Of a DNA stretch of 64,000 nucleotides, positions 51,155 to 59,584 are shown piece by piece. Below the pieces are notes generated by a model. That model ran no database searches and was not told the DNA's origin. It was given only the letters and a program-made list of their open reading frames with translations. Every line of letters starts with the position of its first letter. The first letter of the stretch is position 1. The stretch is taken from the NCBI RefSeq assembly GCF_000820185.1, contig NZ_CDCA01000020.1, forward strand, positions 62,714 through 126,713, in the 5' to 3' direction. The DNA is from Aeromonas tecta (GTDB lineage: Bacteria; Pseudomonadota; Gammaproteobacteria; Enterobacterales; Aeromonadaceae). The position numbers and the translations under genes were made by a program.

Positions 51155-51166
51155 ACTGGAGGTTCT

Positions 51167-51352
51167 GTGAAAAAGAATGATGTCCTTGAGTATTTCGGTG
51201 GTGTGAGCAAAGCAGCCAATGCACTTGGGATCACCAGGTCCGCAGTATCCCAATGGGACGAAATTATCCCGGAAAGTAGCGCTTACAAGCTCGAGTCACT
51301 GACCGGTGGCAAGTTGAAAGCCGCCCCCTCCCAACCTCGCACAGCACAATAA
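51167..51352 (+). CDS. Cro-like regulator
   Basis: 61 residues, MKKNDVLEYFGGVSKAANAL onward: helix-turn-helix ALGITRSAVSQWDEIIPESS of the DNA-binding Cro/YdaS type. GTG/ATG choice is clear: ATG 51167 follows CTGGAGGTTCTGTG. It is divergent from cI and the first gene of the early operon, and so the probable competitor at the operators. Confidence 0.88.
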   Translation: MKKNDVLEYFGGVSKAANALGITRSAVSQWDEIIPESSAYKLESLTGGKLKAAPSQPRTAQ

Positions 51353-51359
51353 GGCACCC

Positions 51360-51647
51360 ATGCCACCTCGACATATCAACCCTGCCGTGTCGTCAGCACC
51401 TGCGGCAACCGTCAGCGCGATCAATCTGGTGATCTCCCCCGACACCCCGCCACTGATGCCCATCGCCAAGTTTGCCGAGTGGGTGGGGGTTTCTGTCGAT
51501 ACCGCCCGCCACTGGGTCAAGACCGGCCGCCTCGATGTGATGGAAAAGACACGCGGCAACGAGCTGGTGATGGTCAAGGTGCATGTGTTCATCGCTAAGC
51601 AGATGGCGGGGTCCGTGTTGGCCCCCCAGTTCAAACGCGTGGGTTAA
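51360..51647 (+). CDS. Cox-like excisionase/regulator
   Basis: 95 residues. The segment MPIAKFAEWVGVSVDTARHW, followed by VKTGRLDVMEK and a short tail, is the winged-helix pattern of P2 Cox. Position right after cro and before the CII gene fits P2 (C, cox, orf78). It should repress the lysogenic promoter and assist excision by the integrase at 48008. The first 30 residues are proline/alanine-rich and may not all be translated; MPIAKF at residue 33 is an alternative start. Confidence 0.72.
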   Translation: MPPRHINPAVSSAPAATVSAINLVISPDTPPLMPIAKFAEWVGVSVDTARHWVKTGRLDVMEKTRGNELVMVKVHVFIAKQMAGSVLAPQFKRVG

Positions 51648-51675
51648 CCATAGCGACCTTTTGAGGGAAATCAGA

Positions 51676-52191
51676 GTGTCAAACAAGCACCATTTTTCAC
51701 ACCGCCACTTTGCCGCCGCCTGCGATGCCTTCAAGGATGCGCACAACATCAGCCAACTGGAGCGAGAGCTCGGTATGAAAAGCGGTGTGTTGCACAACAA
51801 GTTCAATCCCGCGTGCACAAGCCACAAGTTAACTGCTGTTGATCTGATCGCCCTCTATCGCGCTACCAGTGATGACGGGCTGTTTGATGGCTTGATGTTT
51901 GACTGTCACCTGACGGCCGTTCGCCTGCCTGCCGCTGCCTCCGCCGCCCCAGAGGCTCGCGCCCAGCAGGCTCTCAATGCCGGCGCCCAGATCATGGGCG
52001 TCACCGCCCAAGCGACCACCATTCTTGCCGGTGACCGCGTCACCAAATCCAACAGAAACACCGTCGTCGGCGGCTTGTGGGCTGGCATTGAGCACCTGGT
52101 GCTGCTGGCAACCGAGGTCGAAGACCGCTTTCACGCCGTCCCTGGTCTTGCGTGTGCTGCCGACATGGCCCGCGCAGCCCTCGGCGCATAG
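51676..52191 (+). CDS. Phage regulatory CII-family protein
   Basis: 171 residues from GTG 51676, with GAGGGA eight bases upstream. The pattern ACDAFKDAHNISQLERELGM followed by KSGVLHNKFNP and LTAVDLIALYRATSD is that of the CII/YmfL-type family in lambdoid and P2-like phages. The C-terminal half is alanine-rich, helical. It probably activates or supports lysogeny genes. An ATG at 51583 would overlap cox in another frame and is rejected. Confidence 0.82.
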   Translation: MSNKHHFSHRHFAAACDAFKDAHNISQLERELGMKSGVLHNKFNPACTSHKLTAVDLIALYRATSDDGLFDGLMFDCHLTAVRLPAAASAAPEARAQQALNAGAQIMGVTAQATTILAGDRVTKSNRNTVVGGLWAGIEHLVLLATEVEDRFHAVPGLACAADMARAALGA

Positions 52192-52202
52192 GAGACCAGA
52201 CC

Positions 52203-52544
52203 ATGAGATTTCCGTGCCCGCATTGCGGATCACGAAGTGCCATACGCAGCACCAACCGCATGAGCCCCCTCACCGGGATCCTGCGCTGCCGCTGCAACAA
52301 CGACGATTGCGGTTTTGTGTTCCAGGTCGGCGTGGAAGTGACGGGGTATTACGTCGCCAGCGCCCTCCCAAACCCAGCTATCAATCTGCCCAAGCTCAGC
52401 GGCGTCGGCCGCCACTGGGAACCGGGGGTGAACTTCAAGGACGTTGCCCCGCTGCGCTCAACCATCCACCCGTTCAAGGCAGTGAATGCAGCACGTAGCC
52501 AGCTCCAGCCGGGGGCAAAGGATAAGGAGAAAGAAGAGGCTTAG
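52203..52544 (+). CDS. Ogr/Delta-like zinc-finger protein
   Basis: 113 residues. CPHCG at the start and CRCNNDDCGF 20 residues later form the CX2C..CX(4-5)C zinc finger of the Ogr/Delta activators (P2 late-gene activator). The rest (GYYVASALPNPAINLPKLSG and an acidic Lys-rich tail) is unlike P2 Ogr in length. In P2 ogr stands at the other end, so this early copy may instead be like P4 Delta or an early regulator. ATG 52203 is 12 bp after the CII stop. Confidence 0.78.
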   Translation: MRFPCPHCGSRSAIRSTNRMSPLTGILRCRCNNDDCGFVFQVGVEVTGYYVASALPNPAINLPKLSGVGRHWEPGVNFKDVAPLRSTIHPFKAVNAARSQLQPGAKDKEKEEA

Positions 52545-52606
52545 ACAACACATGAGGGGGGAGCTCTCCCCCTCGTTTTTACACCATGACCATGCAAGGG
52601 GGACAC

Positions 52607-53065
52607 ATGCAACAGCAACAAATCAACCACGACGAACGCAATCTGGCTGGCCTGACGCCAACCGAACAAGTGGCCATGAATACGGCGGGCTGCCTGCTGC
52701 TGCGCGAACTGTTCGGCAAAACGCGCTCCAGTCTGGATACCGACTGGCTGGCCATGAGCCAGGCCAAAAAAGCGGCCATCTGTGCCATCGCCCGCCAGCC
52801 ACGGGGCGAGCTGATGACCGCAACCCTATCAGCCCTGCCCCATGCACAACGCGAGGCAGTCAGGATGGCGGTGATCGCGCTCGAGTACCAGGGGGAGTTT
52901 CGCTGCGGCTGTGACGCCAAGGTGTGGCACCCGGCGCCGACCACCAGAGCCATCGGGGATATCGAGAGAGAGAAGAAGGAGAGAGCCGCGCAGCTGCGCA
53001 TGAAACGGGCCGTCATGGCCGCCAGCCAGATAACCCAGAACGGCCCGCGAGCAATCGGGCAATAA
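52607..53065 (+). CDS. Hypothetical phage protein
   Basis: 152 residues from ATG 52607 behind AAGGGGGACAC. It contains LTPTEQVAMNTAGCLLLREL, a helical middle and a CGCDAKVWHP segment that could bind metal; the C-terminus is basic helical. No family recognised. A hairpin follows directly. Confidence 0.72.
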   Translation: MQQQQINHDERNLAGLTPTEQVAMNTAGCLLLRELFGKTRSSLDTDWLAMSQAKKAAICAIARQPRGELMTATLSALPHAQREAVRMAVIALEYQGEFRCGCDAKVWHPAPTTRAIGDIEREKKERAAQLRMKRAVMAASQITQNGPRAIGQ

Positions 53066-53066
53066 A

Positions 53067-53104
53067 AAGCCCGCTTAACGGAGCAGCAACTCCAAGCGGG
53101 CCTT
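53067..53104 (+). terminator. Hairpin after the 152-residue gene
   Basis: AGCCCGCTT...GGAG / CTCC...AAGCGGGC(C)T, bulged at one position, with a weak T-run. It splits the early region and may be a partial terminator. Confidence 0.6.
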
Positions 53105-53128
53105 CAATCATCAACTAGGAAAATTGAC

Positions 53129-53317
53129 ATGCCAACTTTAGCGATCCCTTGCGCTATGCGCAACCTTCGAATCCAACAACGCAAGCTTGCGGGCCGTTAT
53201 GGCTCCCGTCTTAGCCAACATCCGAACGGTGTGGCGCTTATCGAGCGCTCCACGGCGCTGGCGTGGGCCTCCCTGTTCAGTTGCATCACCCCCTGCACCA
53301 CTTCACAAGGAGCCTGA
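53129..53317 (+). CDS. Small hypothetical ORF, uncertain
   Basis: 62 residues (MPTLAIPCAMRNLRIQQRKL), with a weak AGGAAAATTGAC ribosome site. It ends 3 bp before the XRE-like gene. Arginine-rich first half, then a hydrophobic stretch; no family. It may be real because the gap would otherwise be 250 bp, but coding evidence is thin. Confidence 0.4.
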   Translation: MPTLAIPCAMRNLRIQQRKLAGRYGSRLSQHPNGVALIERSTALAWASLFSCITPCTTSQGA

Positions 53318-53319
53318 CC

Positions 53320-53583
53320 ATGACCGCACAGCCGAGCCAAATCAATCTGTTGAACCACCATGCTGCCAAGCGCCTGCGTCAGTTGCGGGAGCAGTTAGCC
53401 CTGAGCCGCCCCAAGTTTGCCGATCTGCTGGGCATTCCGCCCACCACGCTCAAGAACTACGAGCTGGGATACCGCGAGATCGGCGGCTACCTGTTCCTGC
53501 TGATCGCCAACCATCCGGCGCTGGCCCAGCACGGCCAGTGGTTGCTGACCGGCACCAATGCCAACCAACAGCAGGGGGCATAA
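53320..53583 (+). CDS. XRE-family helix-turn-helix protein
   Basis: 87 residues from ATG 53320 (AAGGAGCC upstream). LRQLREQLALSRPKFADLLG followed by IPPTTLKNYELGYREIGG is a Cro/C1-type HTH; the C-terminus includes ALAQHGQWLLTGTNAN. It may regulate the early operon in addition to cI/cro. An in-frame ATG at 53263 overlaps the previous frame and lacks a ribosome site. Confidence 0.78.
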   Translation: MTAQPSQINLLNHHAAKRLRQLREQLALSRPKFADLLGIPPTTLKNYELGYREIGGYLFLLIANHPALAQHGQWLLTGTNANQQQGA

Positions 53584-53585
53584 CC

Positions 53586-53759
53586 ATGGCCGCCGTTATC
53601 ACTCGTCACACCGAACCGAGCATCAAGGCCGCCAGCGCCTACCTGGTGCAGCAGGGTTACACCAACTGCGGTACCACCTGGCTACGCGGCCAGAACGGGT
53701 ACGCCCGCATGGAGCGTCTGACCTCTGGCTTTATCCGCATCATCGAGGGGGTTGCATGA
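53586..53759 (+). CDS. 57-residue hypothetical phage protein
   Basis: MAAVITRHTEPSIKAASAYL, then QGYTNCGTTWLRGQNGYARM and a short end IRIIEGVA. It begins 3 bp after the XRE stop and overlaps the next gene by ATGA. No family; the tight packing supports translation. Confidence 0.6.
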   Translation: MAAVITRHTEPSIKAASAYLVQQGYTNCGTTWLRGQNGYARMERLTSGFIRIIEGVA

Positions 53760-53965
53760 GCATCGACGCCATTCATATCGCCAGGCGCGCCGAACAGGCC
53801 GTACTGCCGCTGCTGACCGAGCTGCTGGCCAGCACTGAGCAGTCAAACCGCATCGCTCTGGGCGAGCTCTATTCAGGGGATGAGTACATCCAGGTGCAGC
53901 TGGTCGTGACCAGCCGCCCTGCAGATCTGCTCGATGACGACTCAGTGATGGGGGATGAGGAATGA
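53756..53965 (+). CDS. 69-residue acidic hypothetical protein
   Basis: ATG 53756 overlaps the upstream TGA. The protein is acidic (DDDSVMGDEE end) with a helical start (HIARRAEQAVLPLLTELLAS) and a VQLVVTSRPA strand. It overlaps the next gene by four bases. No family recognised. Confidence 0.62.
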   Translation: MSIDAIHIARRAEQAVLPLLTELLASTEQSNRIALGELYSGDEYIQVQLVVTSRPADLLDDDSVMGDEE

Positions 53966-54270
53966 CAGACCTGTTTGAACTGGAAGCCCCGCAGGATGCC
54001 CAGAACACCACCGAGGCGGGCCCCGCCCACATGCAGCCGCCTGCACAGGTCAGTCAACTGACCAAGCACTGGGAAGCAGCAAGGGACGAATTTGGAAATT
54101 CGCGCCATGTCATAACCAGATCCAGCGTCGGGGAACTGTTGGCACTCGGTGCCATCCGCGCCGTGTACTGGCTGGCCGTCGGCAGCGCCGAGCTGGCACT
54201 AGCAAGGGAGATCTCCGAGTGGTGGGCTAGTCACAATCCAATACACAGGCTGGGGGAGACCATCAAATGA
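53962..54270 (+). CDS. Hypothetical phage protein
   Basis: 102 residues, MTDLFELEAPQDAQNTTEAG start and an amphipathic second half (ELLALGAIRAVYWLAVGSAE). ATGA overlaps on both sides. No family recognised; the hydrophobic stretch could be one membrane helix. Confidence 0.65.
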   Translation: MTDLFELEAPQDAQNTTEAGPAHMQPPAQVSQLTKHWEAARDEFGNSRHVITRSSVGELLALGAIRAVYWLAVGSAELALAREISEWWASHNPIHRLGETIK

Positions 54271-54518
54271 GCCACCGCCTGATCTCCGAACTGCAAACCC
54301 GTGTGGATAGATGGTTCGACACCCTGATGGGCGATGAGGCCCGTTTGCGCTCGTATCAGCGCCGCCTGCTGGAAATGCGCCAGCTATCCCCTCGCCCACG
54401 CTGCACGGTCTACCTGACCCTGCGCCAGTGTGTCGCAGCCAGAAAGATGGCGAGGCATGCCCGCCATACGCTGGCCTCATGCCGGAACAATATCAGGGAG
54501 TTGTCTGCACATGAGTAA
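54267..54518 (+). CDS. Hypothetical basic phage protein
   Basis: 83 residues, strongly basic and helical (RLRSYQRRLLEMRQLSPRPR), possibly DNA- or RNA-binding. It overlaps the upstream gene by four bases and the methyltransferase start by eight, so translation of the methyltransferase is probably coupled to it. No family. Confidence 0.65.
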   Translation: MSHRLISELQTRVDRWFDTLMGDEARLRSYQRRLLEMRQLSPRPRCTVYLTLRQCVAARKMARHARHTLASCRNNIRELSAHE

Positions 54519-56211
54519 CTTCAACCTCTTCAACGAGATCGTGGTGGACAACTTCGCCGGTGGCGGCGGCGCTTCAACTGGAATCGAGATGGCGCTGGGC
54601 CGCAGCCCGGAGATTGCCATCAACCACGACCAAGACGCGATCTCCATGCACACCGTCAACCACCCGACCACAGAGCACTATTGTGAGTCTGTGTGGGATA
54701 TCGTGCCGCGAGATGTGGTGGCAGGCCGCCCTGTTGGTCTGGTCTGGCTATCTCCCGACTGCAAGCACTTCTCCAAGGCCAAGGGCTCGACCCCGGTCAG
54801 CAAGAAGATCCGAGGCTTGGCGTGGGTCACCCTACGCTGGGCTGCGACTGTTCGCCCCCGGGTGATCATGCTGGAGAACGTCGAGGAATTTCAGACCTGG
54901 GGGCCGCTGCTGATCGACTCTGAGGGCAACGCCCGCCCGGACCCGGCCAAGAAGGGCCGCACCTTCAACAGTTTCATCAACGCACTACGTCGCCAAGGCT
55001 ACAAGGTGGAATGGCGTGAGCTCCGCGCCTGCGACTATGGCACCCCCACCATCCGCAAGCGCCTGTTCCTGATCGCTCGCCGTGACGGTGCCCCTATTGT
55101 TTGGCCCAAACCAACCTATGGTGACCCGCATAGCAAGGAAGTGAAGGCCGGCAAGCTGAAACCATGGCGTACCGCCGCCGACATCATCGACTGGTCAATC
55201 CCATGCCACAGTATTTTCCTCACCCAGGAAGAGGCCAAAGCCCAGGGGCTCAACGTTAAGCGCCCCTTGGCAGAAGCCACGATGCGCCGGATTGCCAAAG
55301 GGGTGGAGCGGTTCGTCATCGACGCCGCCGAGCCGTTCATCGTGAAGTGCAATCACACCAGCAACCGCACTGTCTACGACGCTTTCCGTGGTCAAGGGCT
55401 CCATGAGCCTCTACAGACAGTCACCGCAGCCACGGGGTTTGCTCTGGTGCAACCACAACTTGCCCCCTTCATCACTGAGCATGCCAACGCCAGTCATCAG
55501 CGCAATATGCCTGCGGATGAGCCGCTGCGTACCATCTGCGCCGAAGTGAAAGGCGGCCATTTCGCTCTGGTGGCGCCGGTCATCGCTCGCCAGTTCGGCA
55601 ACTCGGTCGGCCAATCCGTAGAAGATCCGCTGGGCACAGTTATGGCCAAGGCAGACAAAAGCCAGCTGGTGACCGCCTTCCTGGCCAAACACTACACCGG
55701 CGTCGTGGGTGCAGAGCTGACCCAGCCACTGCCGACTGTGACCACGGTTGACCACAATGCGCTGGTCACCAGCCACCTGGTAAAACTGCACGGTACCTGC
55801 CAGCACGGCCAGCCGGTAACTGAGCCCATGCCCACCGTCACCGCCGGCGGGCTGCATATCGGCGAGGTTCGGGCCTTCCTGCTCAAGTATTACGGCACCG
55901 ACTCAACCATCCCCTGTTCTGAGCCGCTGCATACCGTGACAACACGGGACCGCTTCGGACTGGTCACCGTGCGCGGTGAAGATTACCAGATCGTCGATAT
56001 AGGGATGCGCATGCTGGAGCCGCACGAGCTGTTTGCCGCCCAAGGTTTCCCGGCTGACTACGTGATCAACCACGACGCCTCCGGCAAGAAGTTCACCAAA
56101 ACAGCGCAGGTGGCTCGCTGCGGCAATGCCGTATGCCCGCCACTGGCTGCGGCTCTGGTGCGCGCCAACCTGCCAGAGATGTGCGCAGATGCGCAGGAGG
56201 CGGCGGCATGA
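54511..56211 (+). CDS. Phage DNA cytosine-C5 methyltransferase
   Basis: 566 residues from ATG 54511; the frame to 54430 overlaps the previous gene. SAM motif I is VVDNFAGGGGASTGIEMALG (11-30), the catalytic cysteine C84 in SPDCKHFSKA replaces the usual PCQ context with PDC, motif VI is LENVEEFQTW (121-130) and QGFPADYVINHD near the end is the last conserved block. A long target-recognition part (about 290-500) contains repeated EPLxTVTxxD-type units (DPLGTVMAKA, QPLPTVTTVD, EPMPTVTAGG, EPLHTVTTRD). It probably protects phage DNA from host restriction, perhaps from the neighbouring type I system. Confidence 0.93.
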   Translation: MSNFNLFNEIVVDNFAGGGGASTGIEMALGRSPEIAINHDQDAISMHTVNHPTTEHYCESVWDIVPRDVVAGRPVGLVWLSPDCKHFSKAKGSTPVSKKIRGLAWVTLRWAATVRPRVIMLENVEEFQTWGPLLIDSEGNARPDPAKKGRTFNSFINALRRQGYKVEWRELRACDYGTPTIRKRLFLIARRDGAPIVWPKPTYGDPHSKEVKAGKLKPWRTAADIIDWSIPCHSIFLTQEEAKAQGLNVKRPLAEATMRRIAKGVERFVIDAAEPFIVKCNHTSNRTVYDAFRGQGLHEPLQTVTAATGFALVQPQLAPFITEHANASHQRNMPADEPLRTICAEVKGGHFALVAPVIARQFGNSVGQSVEDPLGTVMAKADKSQLVTAFLAKHYTGVVGAELTQPLPTVTTVDHNALVTSHLVKLHGTCQHGQPVTEPMPTVTAGGLHIGEVRAFLLKYYGTDSTIPCSEPLHTVTTRDRFGLVTVRGEDYQIVDIGMRMLEPHELFAAQGFPADYVINHDASGKKFTKTAQVARCGNAVCPPLAAALVRANLPEMCADAQEAAA

Positions 56212-56252
56212 AAAGAAGCCACATCAAGTTGCAAGGTCACGATCGCCAATGA
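56208..56252 (+). CDS. 14-residue leader ORF overlapping gene A, uncertain
   Basis: ATG 56208 (overlapping the methyltransferase stop by ATGA) encodes MKRSHIKLQGHDRQ and ends in TGA whose first bases overlap the ATG of gene A at 56249 (ATGA). It may serve to keep ribosomes on the message between the methyltransferase and gene A. Translation is inferred only from the double overlap. Confidence 0.35.
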   Translation: MKRSHIKLQGHDRQ

Positions 56253-58612
56253 ATCACCAGAACAACACAGGGCCAGCCGCCGAGGCTGGCCAATTTGGTT
56301 TTGCCATCAGCCGTCTGCCGACGCCAAAACCGAACCAGCTTCCGCTGTCAAAAAGAACACTCAAGGCCCGCATCGACGCCCTCGCCAACGCCATGCCGGG
56401 TACCAAGCTGGAGGCCGCCTTTGTGGGCGCCCCTGGTGAATCCGATCTGGTCTGGGCGGTGCAACTGCTCGACGGCCTTTCCATGCAGTTCACCCAGGTG
56501 CTGTTCAAGCAGTACGTGCGCCGCCGCAAAGATGGCACCGCTCGCAACTGCCGCAGCGCAAACATCTGGCTGCGGGAGCGGGTTAAGTGGGTCCGCTCCC
56601 TGGTGATGACGCTGCCGGTCGATGCCCAGCACCTGCGCGACGAAGAAGGCCGCAAGCGGGTCGCCCACCAGTTCGCCAACCAGACCGCCGCCATCTGGAA
56701 AAACATCGAGCAGAACACCACAGCCGGTGAACTGGATCTGATGGAGACATGGGAATCCATCAAGCAGCCAGCCAACCAATGGGCATTCATCGGCAAGATG
56801 CCGAAATTCAAAACCAAAGAGGCAAGGGAGAACTGGATCCTGAGCGTGATGGTGCGCCTGCTATCTGCCAAGTGGTGGGAGAAGCGCATCAACCGCTGCT
56901 GGGACAGGCTGCAGGAGCACATCGCCATTCTGCTGGGCAAGGTGCGCAAGGGCGTCTCTGCCTACATCTCTAACGCCACCATGAAGGTGGTGCGCGAGCG
57001 CAAGCGGGCCATGATGCGCTGGCTGGCCGAGTCGGAGGTGATGAACGAGCAGCACGACTTGGTTGTCTCGATGAAGGACTGCTGGGAAGCGAGCAATGCC
57101 AACCCGGTCAACCGCCGAGCCGAGATGATGACCCGCATGCGCGGCTTTGAAGACTACGCCGAGGAGCAGGGCCATGTCGGGGTGTTCTTCACCTGGACAG
57201 CCCCGAGCCGCTTTCACGCTTGGAAGACGGGCCGCAACGGCAAGACCATCGAAAATGACAAGTACCAGGGAGCAACCCCGCGCGACACCTGCGCCTATCT
57301 GGGCCAGCTCTGGAGCCGGGCCCGCTCATATCTGAAACGATGGGGCGTGCCTGTCTATGGCTTCCGCGTCTGCGAACCTCATCACGACGGTACGCCGCAC
57401 TGGCACATGCTTTTGTTTATGCGCCCCAGCGACCGGAATGAGGTGATCAGCACCCTTCAGCGTTACGCCCTGACCGATGACCTGTTGGAGCTGGAGCGCA
57501 ACAACCTGGGCATTCCCTTCACCGACTTTACCCCACGCTTCGACTGGAAGGAGATCGACCCGTCCAAGGGCGATGCCACCGGCTACATCGCTGCCTATAT
57601 CGCCAAGAACATCGACGGCGAACACGTTGATGGTGATGACGAGGCAGGTACCAAAGCTGACCAGGGCGCCCAGCATGCCTGCGCCTGGGCCAGTTGGTGG
57701 GGGATCCGCACCTTCCAGCAGATCGGCGGCGCCCCGGTCGGGGTGTGGCGGGAGCTGCGCCGTATCAGCAACGCCAAGAAGCATGGCGACCTGGTGGGGC
57801 CACCCAAGCCGGTGCTGCAAGACCCGCGCTTTGAGGCGGCCCGTTTCGCAGCCGATCACGGAATCTTCCGCTGCTACCTGGAAGCCATGGGCGGCGCCAT
57901 GGCCACCCGTGCCGATCACCCCATCAAGCTGGCCCACCTCATCGAGGAACAGGCCAACAGCTATGGCGAAGGCATCAAGCGCTTGATGGGGCTGCACACC
58001 GCCCGCCTAGGTATCAAGACCCGCCTGCAGGGGTGGGAAGTGGTACCAGCAGGCACCTATGAGGCCGCCAAGGCCGCCGGGGGTTCGGTTGGGGGTGTTG
58101 GGGTTAAGTCGGGCGGCAGCCCGGCTCCTTGGAGCTCTGACAATAACTGTACGCAGCCGGATCCAGCGGCGTTCGCGGATCAGTTGATGGCAGAGCAGTG
58201 GGGTTTATCTCCCTTCTCTATCAGCCGGTTACGAGCCGGATCCAGCGTGAGCGCAGACGGTTACACCCTCTGGCTGGAGAACGGCCAGTTGCAGTCCAGC
58301 CGCCACGGTCGTCCGGACGATGACGAGGCCAAACTGGCGCAGGAGTGGCAACGAGAAGGGGCCGAGCAGCCCACCATGCAGGGCCAACCAGATGAATACG
58401 CCATCCCCGCAGACGATCAGGACTGGCCGACGCTGATCAAGCTCTGCGGCGATGTGTATCAGGTGCAGGGCCATGCCGGCGCGCACCGCTGGATCGAGAT
58501 GCTGCCGGAGCCTTACCGCAGTGAGATGTGGCGGGTGCTGGAGGGGCTGGACGTACCGGAGTGGCTGCAGGAACAGGACGACTACAGCGAACAAGAAGAG
58601 TGGGAGGCATAA
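56249..58612 (+). CDS. A: Replication gene A, HUH rolling-circle endonuclease
   Basis: 787 residues from ATG 56249. The HUH motif is H384/H386 in TPHWHMLLFM and the catalytic tyrosines Y446/Y450 lie in GYIAAYIAKNIDG, the YxxxYxxK motif of P2 gpA. ERVKWVRSLVMTLPVDAQHL and FFTWTAPSRFHAW are conserved in the family. The protein nicks its origin, normally located inside its own gene, to start rolling-circle replication. Residues about 600-787 are a variable tail rich in acidic residues. The longer frame to 56126 reads through the methyltransferase gene and is rejected. Confidence 0.95.
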   Translation: MNHQNNTGPAAEAGQFGFAISRLPTPKPNQLPLSKRTLKARIDALANAMPGTKLEAAFVGAPGESDLVWAVQLLDGLSMQFTQVLFKQYVRRRKDGTARNCRSANIWLRERVKWVRSLVMTLPVDAQHLRDEEGRKRVAHQFANQTAAIWKNIEQNTTAGELDLMETWESIKQPANQWAFIGKMPKFKTKEARENWILSVMVRLLSAKWWEKRINRCWDRLQEHIAILLGKVRKGVSAYISNATMKVVRERKRAMMRWLAESEVMNEQHDLVVSMKDCWEASNANPVNRRAEMMTRMRGFEDYAEEQGHVGVFFTWTAPSRFHAWKTGRNGKTIENDKYQGATPRDTCAYLGQLWSRARSYLKRWGVPVYGFRVCEPHHDGTPHWHMLLFMRPSDRNEVISTLQRYALTDDLLELERNNLGIPFTDFTPRFDWKEIDPSKGDATGYIAAYIAKNIDGEHVDGDDEAGTKADQGAQHACAWASWWGIRTFQQIGGAPVGVWRELRRISNAKKHGDLVGPPKPVLQDPRFEAARFAADHGIFRCYLEAMGGAMATRADHPIKLAHLIEEQANSYGEGIKRLMGLHTARLGIKTRLQGWEVVPAGTYEAAKAAGGSVGGVGVKSGGSPAPWSSDNNCTQPDPAAFADQLMAEQWGLSPFSISRLRAGSSVSADGYTLWLENGQLQSSRHGRPDDDEAKLAQEWQREGAEQPTMQGQPDEYAIPADDQDWPTLIKLCGDVYQVQGHAGAHRWIEMLPEPYRSEMWRVLEGLDVPEWLQEQDDYSEQEEWEA

Positions 58613-58613
58613 C

Positions 58614-59117
58614 GTGAACCACAATAGCCAAGGCGCCAGCGCCCAGACCGTCAGCAGGGACGAATACCGCCGCCTGGATAACCGGGTGACCTGCATCCTC
58701 CAGCAGCGCTGGCCTGCCAAGGAGATCAGCCAGTGGGTGGCCATGCTGCAGGGCAAGCAGCAGGCCGTGGCCTGCGCCATCCTGATCCGCCGCCATCCAC
58801 GCCCCGCGCTGCTGGCCCTGCCGGCCATCGCCGTCGAAGTTCCGAACCACTTTCAGGCCAAGGACAGCCTCCCCACCGTGACGGTGCTCTCTGCTGATGG
58901 CCAGTACGTTGGCAAGCGCCACGTGGTAGAGGGCCGCACTCCGGTCGCCATCGACCAGAGCGGTACCATCCGCTGCGCCAGAACGGCCCGCACACTCTGG
59001 ATAGCCCCGGGCAGCAGCATAGATCGCGCCAACCCGGGCGCAGCCGCACAACTCAATCCAACCTACCAGCCAGCACTGCACCAAGTAGTGACTGACCATC
59101 GCAAGGAGACAGCATGA
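58614..59117 (+). CDS. Hypothetical phage protein downstream of A
   Basis: 167 residues from GTG 58614, two bases after the gene A stop and behind GGGAGGCATAAC. Helical start (SRDEYRRLDNRVTCILQQRW), then ILIRRHPRPALLALPAIAVE and a beta-rich middle. Its stop overlaps the next gene by ATGA. No family; position corresponds to P2 orf91. Confidence 0.65.
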   Translation: MNHNSQGASAQTVSRDEYRRLDNRVTCILQQRWPAKEISQWVAMLQGKQQAVACAILIRRHPRPALLALPAIAVEVPNHFQAKDSLPTVTVLSADGQYVGKRHVVEGRTPVAIDQSGTIRCARTARTLWIAPGSSIDRANPGAAAQLNPTYQPALHQVVTDHRKETA

Positions 59118-59446
59118 ACCCAGCCACCAAACGCAAGCAGGAGCAACGGGCCAGGCGGGCTGCACTCGGTATCAAGCGGGTGGAGGTGGAGCTCTCAGAA
59201 CGAGAGCGCCAGCAGCTGGACCACCTACGCATCGCCCGGGCGGGAGCCGGTGAGCCTTACACTGCCGATGAGTACATCAGCACCCTGATCCGGCGTGACT
59301 GGGAGCGCTGGTTGGAGCAACAAGCAGAGCTGGCCTCGCAGATTTGTCCCAACTGCGAGTACGCCCTACCGGAGGGTTGCAGCGGCACCTTCAAGGGCGA
59401 GGTGGCATGCTGGCACACAAATGGGGATAAAGCCTTGGCTCTGTGA
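59114..59446 (+). CDS. Hypothetical phage protein with zinc-ribbon-like cysteines
   Basis: 110 residues. Basic N-terminus (ATKRKQEQRARRAALGIKRV), a ribbon-helix-helix-like VEVELSERERQQLDHLRIAR, and ICPNCEYALPEGC in the second half that could bind zinc. Overlaps the upstream gene by four bases. Possibly a small regulator of replication. Confidence 0.65.
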   Translation: MNPATKRKQEQRARRAALGIKRVEVELSERERQQLDHLRIARAGAGEPYTADEYISTLIRRDWERWLEQQAELASQICPNCEYALPEGCSGTFKGEVACWHTNGDKALAL

Positions 59447-59584
59447 CCGGTCACAAGCATCAAGGCACAACCGATCTCTACGCCTAAGCGTGACCGGACA
59501 GATTGCTCCAATTACCATGGCGACACAGAGCAGTCATCGATTGATGTCTGCTCTGTAGATTTACCCTCATTTGGAGATAGCAAA

